Shown here: positions 8,388 to 17,516 of the stretch, piece by piece | How positions within the stretch are numbered: position 1 is the stretch's first letter | Layout: each line of letters starts with the position of its first letter | DNA from: Paenibacillus etheri | Lineage (GTDB): Bacteria; Bacillota; Bacilli; Paenibacillales; Paenibacillaceae | Assembly (NCBI RefSeq): GCF_001012825.1 | Contig: NZ_LCZJ02000054.1 | Coordinates: 1 to 64,000 of the forward strand | Length of the DNA stretch: 64,000 nucleotides | Direction: 5' to 3' | Translations under genes and position numbers: made by a program | Notes under the pieces: model-generated | Databases searched by the model: none | What the model saw: the letters and a program-made list of their open reading frames with translations, nothing else | Told to the model about the DNA's origin: nothing

Positions 8388-9348
8388 GGGTCTTCCCTCC
8401 CTTCACAATCTGAATAAACACTTGTTCAAAATCAATGGTTATACGATCAATACTTTCCACCATCGTTCCTTCCTCTTTCAGAAGGTCGAACAACTCGTAA
8501 ATATCCTGACCATGCTCTAAATTCACTTCCACGATTGTTTCATGAGAGCTTGCTTTATAAGTACTTAAAGGGAATATACTCAACAGTTTTTTCTCCTGTC
8601 CAGGGCTTAATTGCTCACCTAATTTAATGGAATATGCCCTTGTTTCAAATAACTTAAGTAAATTCTCCACCCTGTCATCAATCACAACTTCACCTTTGTT
8701 AATGATAATGGCACGGTCACACAGCTCCTGAACGACGGGCATATCATGTGAGCTAATAATGATCGTACGTTTCTCTTCCCTCACTATCGTTTTTAGAATA
8801 TTTCGTAATTCATAACTAACCTCAACATCCAAACCGAGCGTTGGCTCATCCAGCAAGATGACATCCGTATTCGCTAATAACGCCACAGCGATTGCCAGCT
8901 TTTGCTGCATCCCCCGAGATAATCCATTAACCAGCTCGTTCTCCTTTTCTTTAAGATTGAATTGCTCTAATAATTTATCTGCTTGATCGGCAATTTGCTT
9001 CCGAGAGTACCCCCGGTTACCTGCAAAATACTCTAAATTTTCCCGTACCGTGAGACGCCAATATAAATTCCGGTTCCCCTCTAATACAGCACTAATATGC
9101 TCTAGCGCTTTAAGTCTCTTCTTGCAAATATCTAAGCCATTAATGAATATAGAACCCCCATCCGATTCTAACAAACCACAGAGCATCTTTATCGTTGATG
9201 TTTTACCAGCACCGTTGGGACCTAGTAAACCGAGAACCTCTCCACGATTTACATGAAAAGAAACATCACGAACGGCATGTATTTTCTCTTTCGTCTTTCT
9301 TTTCTCGTAGATCTTGCTAATCCCCCGTACTTCTATAATTTTCTCCAC
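8359..9348 (-). CDS. ABC transporter ATP-binding protein
   Basis: This 329-residue ATPase has a Walker A GLLGPNGAGKTS at about residues 39-50, signature LSRGMQQKLA, Walker B VILLDEPTLGLD and H-loop IIISSHDM. The C-terminal ~100 residues form the extra domain common in drug or peptide export ATPases. It energises the overlapping downstream permease. The start used has a GGTGGAG-like site upstream. The promoter is presumably in 9349-9420. Confidence 0.92.
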   Translation of the reverse strand: MEKIIEVRGISKIYEKRKTKEKIHAVRDVSFHVNRGEVLGLLGPNGAGKTSTIKMLCGLLESDGGSIFINGLDICKKRLKALEHISAVLEGNRNLYWRLTVRENLEYFAGNRGYSRKQIADQADKLLEQFNLKEKENELVNGLSRGMQQKLAIAVALLANTDVILLDEPTLGLDVEVSYELRNILKTIVREEKRTIIISSHDMPVVQELCDRAIIINKGEVVIDDRVENLLKLFETRAYSIKLGEQLSPGQEKKLLSIFPLSTYKASSHETIVEVNLEHGQDIYELFDLLKEEGTMVESIDRITIDFEQVFIQIVKGGKTREMAPFVQC

Positions 9349-9499
9349 CTTATAACCATCCTCTCCCGTACGATTTAAAAGAGTGATTCCATTGTTAAAT
9401 TTATTTTATTTTAGGATCTAAATTTAGATAACTGGCTCCAGATGGATACTTTCTCCGTCTGAGGAATGAGATTTGTATAGACGACAACTATGATAAGTC

Positions 9500-9766
9500 T
9501 ATGCATATGAGGATTGGCAGAAAATTAATTCCGTCAATGGCTATGACCCGTTCGCTGGGATTAAACATGTCGCGCATTATCTAAAGCGGACTCAAGCTTT
9601 AAGTACCTCAAAGGACCTGCTAGACCGATTGATTCAGGTAACGCCTTTGCAGCGTTTGGGTCAAGCCATCGATATTGCCCAAGCGGCGCTGTTTCTGACA
9701 ACTGATGAATCTTCGTACATTACAGGTTCGGAAATAGTCATCGATGGAGGATACTCAGCTCAATAA
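9500..9766 (+). pseudogene. Short-chain dehydrogenase remnant
   Basis: The last 85 or so codons of an SDR oxidoreductase are recognisable: an EDWQKINSVN-like segment, then TPLQRLGQAIDIAQAALFL and SSYITGSEIVIDGGYSAQ before TAA at 9764-9766. The Rossmann N-terminus (TGxxxGIG) and the catalytic YxxxK segment are absent, so an internal deletion and loss of the start have occurred. Frame continuity near 9540 is uncertain. A strong terminator follows directly, as expected of a former gene end. Confidence 0.65.
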
Positions 9767-9770
9767 CAAT

Positions 9771-9811
9771 AATGCCAGCCCTCAAGTTGAATGAGGGCTG
9801 GCATTTTTTCA
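9771..9811 (+). terminator. Rho-independent terminator
   Basis: AATGCCAGCCCTCA and TGAGGGCTGGCATT form a 14-base stem followed by T6. It is left from the broken SDR gene. Confidence 0.85.
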
Positions 9812-9908
9812 TTACAAGGCCATTAGAATATCCATATGAGTAAGAATATAACTGCAATTATTGCCACCACGATCAACAGATTGGTTACCTCGCTCCAACC
9901 TCCTTAGC

Positions 9909-10532
9909 TCAATTCATTTGAGAATAAAAATAAGGTAAGTGCTCCTTTGATAGAGCTTTTTCGATTAATTCTTGATCGTATCCATATTTTTGCAATGCAG
10001 TAATAATCGCTTGTGTCCTGTCTGATCGTTGTCTTCTTAAATTAGACTCTAGCTGTATTTCTAGAGGAACCGTAGGAATAGTGTACCGTCCGATTGTCAC
10101 ATTCTTAAAATATTTCCAAATGAATCGCCCGCCTTCCCATATTCCATCACCATCCATAGAATCAGGAATTCCCGCTGAATTGGAGATATGAACGACTTCC
10201 ACTTTAAACCCATCGATGATCCAACTCCCCTTTGTCCATGAAAAGCCCGAAGAAAAGGTCTGAGTGTATGTCGGTTCTTCTAAAGAGGATAACCAGTTTT
10301 CCCCATGAGGGAATTCACATTTATCCAGCAGGGAATATTCCTTCAGAAGTTCTGCAAATTGTGCAATCCCTTCTTTATTTTTTGTATAAATATCAACGTC
10401 TCCCGGAGTCATTTCACAGCCCTGTAAAACCGAACCCACCGAGCCAACCAAGATCCATTCTAAATTCGAATTCACTTCCGATGAAAAATAAAGCTCACAT
10501 ACCTTTGACAAAGCTGTTTCCCAGCTATTCAT
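9909..10532 (-). CDS. Nucleotidyltransferase-fold protein of unknown function
   Basis: This 207-residue protein has a likely nucleotidyltransferase core: WILVGSVGSVLQGCEMTPGD followed by VDIYTK gives the GS...DxD layout of the fold at about residues 27-50. The rest (EIQLESNLRRQRSDRTQAII) resembles uncharacterised NTase-like proteins. The role could be nucleotide transfer to a small molecule or protein; nothing nearby narrows it. The ATG start has GGGGTG upstream. Confidence 0.55.
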   Translation of the reverse strand: MNSWETALSKVCELYFSSEVNSNLEWILVGSVGSVLQGCEMTPGDVDIYTKNKEGIAQFAELLKEYSLLDKCEFPHGENWLSSLEEPTYTQTFSSGFSWTKGSWIIDGFKVEVVHISNSAGIPDSMDGDGIWEGGRFIWKYFKNVTIGRYTIPTVPLEIQLESNLRRQRSDRTQAIITALQKYGYDQELIEKALSKEHLPYFYSQMN

Positions 10533-10629
10533 AATTTCACCCCAAATTGACTAGTAAGTTCGATTACATGAAACCTTAATAACCTCAGATGCGTTAAAGA
10601 ACTATACAAATTCACAGGAGGTTTTTAAA

Positions 10630-10830
10630 ATGAGATACAGTGCTGCAGGCGCACGAATAACCTGTCCTTGTTGTCAAAACGATACCTTTGCTCTGGATTA
10701 TAAACTACTTAACACAAGCGGAGCATCATTTCTAGGTTTTGACTGGGCGAATAAAAACGCTGCTATACTTATTTGTAAGAGATGCACCCATATTTCATGG
10801 TTTATAGAAGAACCAACATCAGATAACTAA
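10630..10830 (+). CDS. Small zinc-ribbon protein, unknown function
   Basis: This 66-residue protein has two CxxC pairs (CPCCQND near residue 12 and CKRC near residue 50), spaced as in a zinc ribbon. The ATG start is preceded by AGGAGG at ideal spacing. It stands alone. Similar small Bacillales proteins are annotated only as hypothetical or nucleic-acid-binding. Confidence 0.6.
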   Translation: MRYSAAGARITCPCCQNDTFALDYKLLNTSGASFLGFDWANKNAAILICKRCTHISWFIEEPTSDN

Positions 10831-10920
10831 ACATTACCAGATTCTTCTACATCCTCATTATAAAATATTTCTATAGACCATGCGTCCTTGAGCTGGATGC
10901 AATTGTTCTTTTGTATCCAG

Positions 10921-11817
10921 TTAAATACCTCTAGATAACGATCCGAAATATTCTACAACCACTTCACGAAATTCCAAAGCAGCCTGAGAAATATACCGAC
11001 TCTTGTGCCATATTAAAGCTATTTCCCTTACCAATTCGTGATTCTCTATTTGAAGATATTTGATGTCTTCCCGTGAATTTCTTGCAGTACTTGGTATGAA
11101 GGCAAGACCAATCTCAGCTTCCACAAGTGTGATCAACCTTGCAGGTTCATCCCCCTCATAAACATATTTAGGTGTAAATCCAACCGATTGGCACACAGAG
11201 TCTATTAAATCCCGAGTTCCATAACCACTCTTAACCCCTACGAACCATTCATCTCTAAGCTCTATCAAAGATACACTGCTTCGGTCTGCCAAACGGTGCC
11301 CCTTAGGAACAGCGACAAGGATTGGGTCGATAAACACGATTTGGCACTCGATGTCATCCCCTTCTATAGGAGGTGAGGACAAGCAAAAGTCCACCTCTCC
11401 TCTATCCAAAAGTGTAACCATTTCCTTCGTAGTCAGCATCTGCACATGAAATTGAATATCAGGTCGCTTTTTCCGAAACTCACGAAGGATATTGGGCAAT
11501 GTACTGGCGGTGGTCACCGCTAATTCGAGCGTGTTATGTTCAGGGTGAGATAAATCACTAAGCTCCTGTTTTCCCTGTTCCAATTCAAACAAAGCTCTTT
11601 CTGCACGACGAAGGAATCTGCTTCCGAATTCATTCAGACGTAGGTTCCTACCTACTCGATCGAATAAAGGGACCCCTAGATCCTCCTCCAAACGCTGGAT
11701 TGTTTTGCTAAGTGATGATTGAGTAACGTGTAGATTTCGTGCAGCTTCGGTCACATGTTCCAACCGGGCTACCGCGAGAAAATATTGCAGCTGAAGAAGT
11801 TCCATTTCGCACCCCAT
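10921..11817 (-). CDS. LysR-family transcriptional regulator
   Basis: This 298-residue LysR protein has a helix-turn-helix at about residues 18-60 (HVTEAARNLHVTQSSLSKTI) and an effector-binding domain after residue 90. It is transcribed divergently from an MFS drug transporter with 98 bases between them, so control of that transporter and of itself is likely. Two starts are possible: ATG at 11817 (AAAGGA close upstream) and ATG at 11805 (GGGGTG upstream, where family alignment MELLQLQYFL begins). The second may be correct. Confidence 0.87.
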   Translation of the reverse strand: MGCEMELLQLQYFLAVARLEHVTEAARNLHVTQSSLSKTIQRLEEDLGVPLFDRVGRNLRLNEFGSRFLRRAERALFELEQGKQELSDLSHPEHNTLELAVTTASTLPNILREFRKKRPDIQFHVQMLTTKEMVTLLDRGEVDFCLSSPPIEGDDIECQIVFIDPILVAVPKGHRLADRSSVSLIELRDEWFVGVKSGYGTRDLIDSVCQSVGFTPKYVYEGDEPARLITLVEAEIGLAFIPSTARNSREDIKYLQIENHELVREIALIWHKSRYISQAALEFREVVVEYFGSLSRGI

Positions 11818-11915
11818 TCATTCCTTTAAGTCAATGAGAATATAACATAAAATGCGTTGGAATGAATAATTAAAATCAAGTACGATGACATTAATACGCT
11901 TTAGGGGGACCCAAA

Positions 11916-13307
11916 ATGAGTGTTCGTAATTGGTGGTTAATGATTTCAGTGGGTCTAGGGATATTATTGAATCCATTAAATTCGTCAATGGTTTCTGTTG
12001 CTATTCCAAGATTGCAAAATGTATTCCAACTTAACTATTCAGGTGTTTCCTGGATTATTTTTTCTTTCTACATTGCTAGTAGCATCGCTCAACCCGTCAT
12101 GGGAAAGGCCAGCGATTTATTTGGTCGTAAGAAGATATTTCTTACCGGGCTTGTAGTAGCCTTCCTTGCCTCATTATTTGCTCCATTCGCACCAAGCTTC
12201 GCGTGGCTCATCGTGTTCCGCATTGTGCAAGCCATTGGAACAAGCATGATGGTTGCCGTAGGGATGGCCATAGTACGGATTCATGTTACGGAAAAACAAG
12301 CGACAGCACTGTCTGTTTTGTCTATCTTCCTATCCGGTGCGGCAGCCATTGGACCCTTTATTGGCGGGGTTATCATACACTGGTGGGGCTGGCCAGCTAT
12401 CTTTTTCGTGAATATTCCATTTGTGATACTGAGCTTTCTATTGTCTTGGAGAAATATTCCCAAAGATGACCCGTCATTAGCCGTCGCACAGGGCATGTCC
12501 CTTCGTAAATGGTTGCATTGGATGGATGGATCAGGGATCCTGCTCTTCACAGCGGGTCTGGTTGCCTTGCTCGTAGGATTACTCTCAGCAAAATCATCTG
12601 GGCACATCGCTTTAGGAAATGTCATGGTTTCATTGATAGGACTCGCTCTGCTGGGAGTATTCGTACGACATGAGTTAAAAGCGACCTCACCCTTTATTCC
12701 TTTACGTACATTCGCCAAATATCCTGCGATGACTTGGGTTAATGTGGAGTTTATGCTCGTTAACGTACTTTACTACTCACTATTTTTCGGGATTCCGTCC
12801 TACTTACAAATGGTTCGCCATGTCAGTGAGTTCCAAACAGGGATACTAATGCTAACCTTAGGCCTCTGCTCTCTGGTTACTTCTCCAATAGCAGGACGAT
12901 GGATCGATAAATCCGGACCAGGACCGGCATTGCTATTGTCTGCAATTTTAATGACTTTGGGATCGGTATGGCTCGTGACATTAAATCAAACTTCACCGGT
13001 TATCAGCGTATGTCTGGCTTTGGCTGCCTTCGGGATTAGTAACGGGTTGAATAACGTAGGTATGCAAGCAGCTTTGTTCCAAAGTTCACCAAAAGAAATC
13101 ATCGGTGTAGCATCCGGATTATTTAATACATCAAGGTATTTGGGAACCATCCTCTCATCGTTGTTAATAGGGATCGTAATGAGAGGTAAGTTCAGCTTTG
13201 AGGGATTTCAAGTACTTGGGATTATTCTCACGATCATTGCATTATCTTTGGTATTCATGAGTCGGCGGCGCCGGAAGTCAGGAGATTTGCAGGAGCGGTT
13301 AAATTAA
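11916..13307 (+). CDS. MFS transporter, DHA2-like drug exporter
   Basis: This 463-residue membrane protein has about 12-14 helices. Motif A is GKASDLFGRKKIF after helix 2, and a motif C-like glycine/proline stretch is SGAAAIGPFIGG in helix 5, both typical of proton-coupled drug antiporters. The N-terminus LNPLNSSMVSVAIPRLQ is the DHA2 type. The start is ATG with AGGGGG upstream. The divergent LysR gene is its probable regulator. The substrate is unknown. Confidence 0.85.
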   Translation: MSVRNWWLMISVGLGILLNPLNSSMVSVAIPRLQNVFQLNYSGVSWIIFSFYIASSIAQPVMGKASDLFGRKKIFLTGLVVAFLASLFAPFAPSFAWLIVFRIVQAIGTSMMVAVGMAIVRIHVTEKQATALSVLSIFLSGAAAIGPFIGGVIIHWWGWPAIFFVNIPFVILSFLLSWRNIPKDDPSLAVAQGMSLRKWLHWMDGSGILLFTAGLVALLVGLLSAKSSGHIALGNVMVSLIGLALLGVFVRHELKATSPFIPLRTFAKYPAMTWVNVEFMLVNVLYYSLFFGIPSYLQMVRHVSEFQTGILMLTLGLCSLVTSPIAGRWIDKSGPGPALLLSAILMTLGSVWLVTLNQTSPVISVCLALAAFGISNGLNNVGMQAALFQSSPKEIIGVASGLFNTSRYLGTILSSLLIGIVMRGKFSFEGFQVLGIILTIIALSLVFMSRRRRKSGDLQERLN

Positions 13308-13414
13308 TGCGAAAACAACCTTTTAATAAAGAAAGTCCCTATGACTAATCGTGGAGGCCACTGAAAAAGTCCCAATACTAATTTCCCTGAAGACTATAAT
13401 CCAATGTGTCAGTT

Positions 13415-13660
13415 GTAACTACGGGGAATATTTGGACTTCCGGCCGCTGTTGTCGTAAGAATTTCTTGAATTGTACCGCTGTTCGCGGATGAAATCCGGA
13501 GACAAAGGCGGTCGCTATCGCTCCTACAGTTCCAAATTTCCCCTTCGCTACGCTCCTCTAATGTTTTTTAAATTTAAATTATACGGGCGTCTTTTAGAGG
13601 GCTATGAAAACTCCATTTCAGGACACCCTTCCTCGATCTTTTCGAGGAAGGGTGTCCTGT
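13415..13660. repeat. Dispersed repeat copy R1 ending in an 18-base perfect hairpin
   Basis: The segment near 13430-13455 shares TTTGGACTTCCGGCCGCTGT and flanking bases with 36250-36280. The right end is a perfect hairpin: arms 13619-13636 and 13642-13659 (18 bases, loop 5) followed by TTTTG. Between them is non-coding sequence. The hairpin can also terminate the MFS transcript. No transposase or target duplication was recognised. The rest of 13308-13414 shows no gene. Confidence 0.6.
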
Positions 13661-13785
13661 TTTGCTGTATAATTATTGTATTAATTCTAGGTGGTGACTC
13701 GGATGATTTCAAACCACCAACAATCCCTTAACCTCAGTCCATTTATGGCGATTTACGATATCGTCGTAGCCAGTTTTTGCCCACT

Positions 13786-13830
13786 AAAAAAAGCGATGCC
13801 TCCTGGCGAAATAGCCAGTAGTCATCGCTT
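13786..13830 (-). terminator. Rho-independent terminator of the mannoside operon
   Basis: On the minus strand, AAGCGATG and CATCGCTT enclose an inner CTGGC/GCCAG stem, followed by T7. It lies 26 bases after the alcohol dehydrogenase stop. Confidence 0.8.
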
Positions 13831-13855
13831 GTTGTACGCTTACTATGATTTAGCA

Positions 13856-14869
13856 CTACCTCTCGTGCACAATAACCCCTTTACCAACACGCAGTTTCGA
13901 ATACTCTTCCATGATTTCCGGTATATCTTTCAACGAAAATCGATGGCTAATCAACGGCTCAATCTGAACGATCCCCTTCTCAATTAACGCAATCGATTCC
14001 TCATGGGTATACGGATTAATGAAAGAGCCCATGATTTTCAACTCTTTTGTAAAAATTTCAAATGGTGAGACTTGAATCAACGTGTCTGGGGAAGCAACAC
14101 CGAACATCAATACTTGTCCACCCTTGCGTGAAGCCTTTACCGCCAGCTCCATGGAATCCGCCCGGCCTACACATTCGATAACAATATCAAATTGATGATG
14201 GAGAGCTTCCATCACGCCTGCTGCAGTAGGAGACACCGCTTCATCCGCACCTAATTCGACTAATCGGTCATGCTTGAACACTTCCGGCTCACTAACAATA
14301 ATCCCTTTAACACCTGCAGCTTTGACGAGCTGTAAGAACAATTGACCAATAAAGCCACCGCCGATAATCAGAACTTGGTGTGTCGGATGAATATCCAGCT
14401 TCTTATAACCATGAAGCACACAACCTAGAGGTTCAATCATTGCTCCTTCAATCCAGCTCATTTCATCAGGCAATAAGTAACAGTTCGTCACTGGAACAAC
14501 GCAATACTCGCCCATGCCACCATCACGAGTCACTCCAACAGCCTGCAAATTATCACACAAATGCACTTTTCCATTCCGGCAGAAATAACAGTTTCCACAA
14601 TAGATATTCGGATCCACCGATACACGGTCTCCCACCTGCAGGGCTGTAACCTCATCACCTACAGCAACTACTTCGCCTGCGAGCTCATGTCCTAATACAA
14701 TCGGAGCTGTCACCTCCGCAGACCCAGGGAATCCATGATAAATATGCTGATCTGTACCGCATATCCCACAGCATTTCACACGAAGTTTAACTTCTTTGGA
14801 GCCAACAGCCGGAGTTTCCCGGTCCATATATACAATGTGCCTAGTTCCTTGAAATACAGCCGCGTTCAT
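13856..14869 (-). CDS. Zinc-dependent alcohol/polyol dehydrogenase
   Basis: This 337-residue medium-chain dehydrogenase has the catalytic zinc site in CCGICGTDQHIYHG and GHELAGEVV. Four structural-zinc cysteines lie in the NIYCGNCYFCRNGKVHLC stretch, and the nucleotide-binding site is LIIGGGFIGQLFLQ. It oxidises a sugar alcohol or related secondary alcohol with NAD(P). It is the last gene of the mannoside operon, 6 bases after the beta-mannosidase, and may act on a product of mannose handling. GGAGATGAG supplies the ribosome binding site. The exact substrate is inference. Confidence 0.85.
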   Translation of the reverse strand: MNAAVFQGTRHIVYMDRETPAVGSKEVKLRVKCCGICGTDQHIYHGFPGSAEVTAPIVLGHELAGEVVAVGDEVTALQVGDRVSVDPNIYCGNCYFCRNGKVHLCDNLQAVGVTRDGGMGEYCVVPVTNCYLLPDEMSWIEGAMIEPLGCVLHGYKKLDIHPTHQVLIIGGGFIGQLFLQLVKAAGVKGIIVSEPEVFKHDRLVELGADEAVSPTAAGVMEALHHQFDIVIECVGRADSMELAVKASRKGGQVLMFGVASPDTLIQVSPFEIFTKELKIMGSFINPYTHEESIALIEKGIVQIEPLISHRFSLKDIPEIMEEYSKLRVGKGVIVHER

Positions 14870-14875
14870 ATTAGC

Positions 14876-17455
14876 TCATCTCCTTAATTCCAGCTTCTGT
14901 AGGCTTGCATCATTCATCGCCGTTACACGTAAGGACTCCCACGGCAGTGCCCCGGCATCAACATGCTGCACACGAACAGTCTTCTCTACACCCGGGATCA
15001 GATCAAAGAAATTATCATCCATGATTACCCAAGGAGCATCCAGTTCGATCATCACCATCCGAGCAACACGATCAGAGATCAAACGGATATGTCCTTTCGC
15101 TTCATCCACGGAGATCTGAATATGTACAGGTTCATAATCCATATCTTTATAGTCTCTTAAATAGAGTACATAATCTTCTGTTACCCGTTTCTTCGAACGA
15201 AGTACGACCACAACCTCGCCAGCGCTATGTTGTTGCAGTACCTCAGCTTCAGTTAACTTGGCAAAATTAACTTTACTGTTCACTTCAACGGTAACATCGA
15301 ATGCACGCTGATATACAATTGAACCATCCATTCGATAGATCGTTAATTCCGCCTCATCCTGATATGCCTCGCGTCGATCGTTGACTGCCCATAGCAGCAG
15401 CGGCCCATTCGGATCATGATCCACACATAAGAGTATCGGTGCAAAGAATTTACGCGCATAGTGGTAGCTAGCCTTTGGCAAGCCATAGTAATCGATGACA
15501 GACCAGCTTGTTCCCGGCCAGCAATCATTAAACTGCCAGAATAAAGCCCCACTCGTATCCGGCTTATTACGACGGTAATGCTCAATGCCATACCTTAAAC
15601 CCTCTGCCTGAGTTAGCATCGAGAATTGAATATATTCATAAATATCCTTCGGAACTCCTGTATAACCTTCCATAAGCATAATGCCCTTTGGATAATGAAC
15701 ATCTTTATTCCGGTACTTCATTTCATCGCTATCCCAATAGAACTGATTGTCCGGCATGTTCTTTGCTAAGGTATAACGATTGGAAGCAGCGTGCAGCCCG
15801 AATTCACTGGCGAATTTCGTGAAGTCTGACTTGAATCTTTTGAACGATATCCCTTCAACACTATAATCCTGTGTCTGCGGTTCACCAAACTGACGAGGCT
15901 CATTATTCCCATGCCAAACTTGCCAGTTATGGGTATCACCCACATCACGAGAATTGTGATCATTACCACCAAAAGGCGAGCTAGGCCAAAACGTTCGCGT
16001 GGGATCAAGTTGCTCCAATACCATGGGCATGAGCTCATGATATATTTTTTCTCCATAGAAAGGATGTGTGATTTCACCGCTAGAGGACAGCGCCTCATAC
16101 AACCAATCATTTTCGTTATTCCCACACCATAGGGCAAGGCTCGTACGACTGCGAAGACGTTTTACGACCTGCTCAATTTCACGGTGAACATTATTCATGA
16201 AATTACGATTATAATCCGGATACAATGCACAAGCGAACATAAAGTCCTGCCAGATTAAAATCCCTAACCGGTCACATTCATCAAAGAAAATATCCCGCTC
16301 ATAAATGCCTCCACCCCAAGCACGCATCATATTCATATTGGCATCCTTGGCCATCTGAAGCAGATGTGTATAGCGGCTATCCGGCACGCTCGCAATAAAG
16401 CTATCAACTGGAATCCAATTTGCACCTTTAGCAAAAACTTTTACGCCGTTTAATACAAAAGTGAAAGCATGGCGCCCTTCTTCATCAAGCTGCATCAATT
16501 CGATCTTTCGAATCCCAAATGACTGCTCATAGGTATCTATTTGCTCCCCATCGGCAAATAACATAACGCGTAAATGATATAAGAAAGGCGTTCCTAAATC
16601 ATGGGTCCACCATAACTTTGGATCCGTCACCTGCAAGGTAACAGAATGATGAAGTGTGCGTGCTGTAATCGCTCCATCAACTGTAATGCCTCCAACCCTG
16701 TCCAAAGAAACATTTGCTTCTGCAACACTCTCTGCCCCTTCTAAGAGTTCCACACGCGCCGTATACGAACACCCGCGATCAAAAGCATGTGCACATAAAT
16801 CCACATCAACGACACCTACTTGATCCTGGATCGAAGTTGTTCGAGCAAACACATGATCTAAATGTGCATGACGGCGTTTGATCAAATGCACCTCTTTCCA
16901 TATGCCAGCACAGACCAGACGTGGACCCCAATCCCAGCCAAAATGACTCTGCGCTTTACGTGTCCAAATCCGTTTTTTGCTAAAGCCCGACCAATAATAT
17001 TGAATTTTATCGCCTGCGTGCACATGAACAGGATCAAATTTTACAGCAAGCGTATTCTTCCCTTTATTTAATTCACGGGTAACATCAAAAGAATGGCTGA
17101 TGAACATATTATCTGTTGATCCAAGCTCCACACCATTGAGAAATACGGTTGCATAGGTATCTAACCCTTCGAACAATAACTCTACTTTCTCACCAGGTTT
17201 AGGATCAGAATCGTATGAAAAGACCGTACGATACCACCATACCCTTTCTTCCACCCAACGGCATTTCTGATCTTGATGGCCAAAAAAAGGATCCTCAATG
17301 ATACCTTTCTCCCGAAGCGTCGTATGAATATCACCAGGCACTGTGGTTGTCATCCAGAAATAATCAATGAATTCTGGGGATGCAACTTCAAGATCACGTG
17401 CTTCCCCGACATGAAAATCACGAAGTTTCCAATTCTCAGTTAATTTGATGTTCAT
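14876..17455 (-). CDS. Beta-mannosidase, GH2
   Basis: This enzyme of about 859 residues has the GH2 layout: N-terminal sugar-binding jelly roll, two beta-sandwich domains and a TIM barrel. ANWIPVDSFIAS, MRAWGGGIYERDIFFDECDR and ALWCGNNENDWLYEAL (Glu of NEN as acid/base) are typical of beta-mannosidases. SEFGLHA carries the nucleophile Glu. It removes terminal beta-mannose from the non-reducing end. No signal peptide is seen, so it is cytoplasmic and acts on imported oligosaccharide. ATG at 17455 is preferred to TTG at 17476 because family similarity starts at MNIKLTENWKL and the GGGAGAG site fits it better. Confidence 0.9.
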   Translation of the reverse strand: MNIKLTENWKLRDFHVGEARDLEVASPEFIDYFWMTTTVPGDIHTTLREKGIIEDPFFGHQDQKCRWVEERVWWYRTVFSYDSDPKPGEKVELLFEGLDTYATVFLNGVELGSTDNMFISHSFDVTRELNKGKNTLAVKFDPVHVHAGDKIQYYWSGFSKKRIWTRKAQSHFGWDWGPRLVCAGIWKEVHLIKRRHAHLDHVFARTTSIQDQVGVVDVDLCAHAFDRGCSYTARVELLEGAESVAEANVSLDRVGGITVDGAITARTLHHSVTLQVTDPKLWWTHDLGTPFLYHLRVMLFADGEQIDTYEQSFGIRKIELMQLDEEGRHAFTFVLNGVKVFAKGANWIPVDSFIASVPDSRYTHLLQMAKDANMNMMRAWGGGIYERDIFFDECDRLGILIWQDFMFACALYPDYNRNFMNNVHREIEQVVKRLRSRTSLALWCGNNENDWLYEALSSSGEITHPFYGEKIYHELMPMVLEQLDPTRTFWPSSPFGGNDHNSRDVGDTHNWQVWHGNNEPRQFGEPQTQDYSVEGISFKRFKSDFTKFASEFGLHAASNRYTLAKNMPDNQFYWDSDEMKYRNKDVHYPKGIMLMEGYTGVPKDIYEYIQFSMLTQAEGLRYGIEHYRRNKPDTSGALFWQFNDCWPGTSWSVIDYYGLPKASYHYARKFFAPILLCVDHDPNGPLLLWAVNDRREAYQDEAELTIYRMDGSIVYQRAFDVTVEVNSKVNFAKLTEAEVLQQHSAGEVVVVLRSKKRVTEDYVLYLRDYKDMDYEPVHIQISVDEAKGHIRLISDRVARMVMIELDAPWVIMDDNFFDLIPGVEKTVRVQHVDAGALPWESLRVTAMNDASLQKLELRR

Positions 17456-17476
17456 TCTCTTCGTCATCTCTCCCAA

Positions 17477-17515
17477 ATTAAAACGCCAAAACCACTTCGG
17501 TTTTGACGTTTTATT
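17477..17515 (-). terminator. Intra-operon hairpin terminator/attenuator
   Basis: On the minus strand, AAAACG..AAAACC pairs with GGTTTTG..CGTTTT around loop GAAGT, followed by TTTTAATTT. It lies between the GH130 stop and the beta-mannosidase start, so it probably lowers expression of the last two genes. Confidence 0.65.
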
Positions 17516-17516
17516 G

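Noticed and set aside
9820-9905. Small YjcZ-like sporulation peptide on the minus strand
   Set aside because: A GWSE..hydrophobic tail pattern is readable, but there is a stop directly upstream and no start codon.
13471-13987. Two plus-strand frames after the MFS gene
   Set aside because: They run through a hairpin repeat and antisense to the alcohol dehydrogenase end; no family match or binding site.
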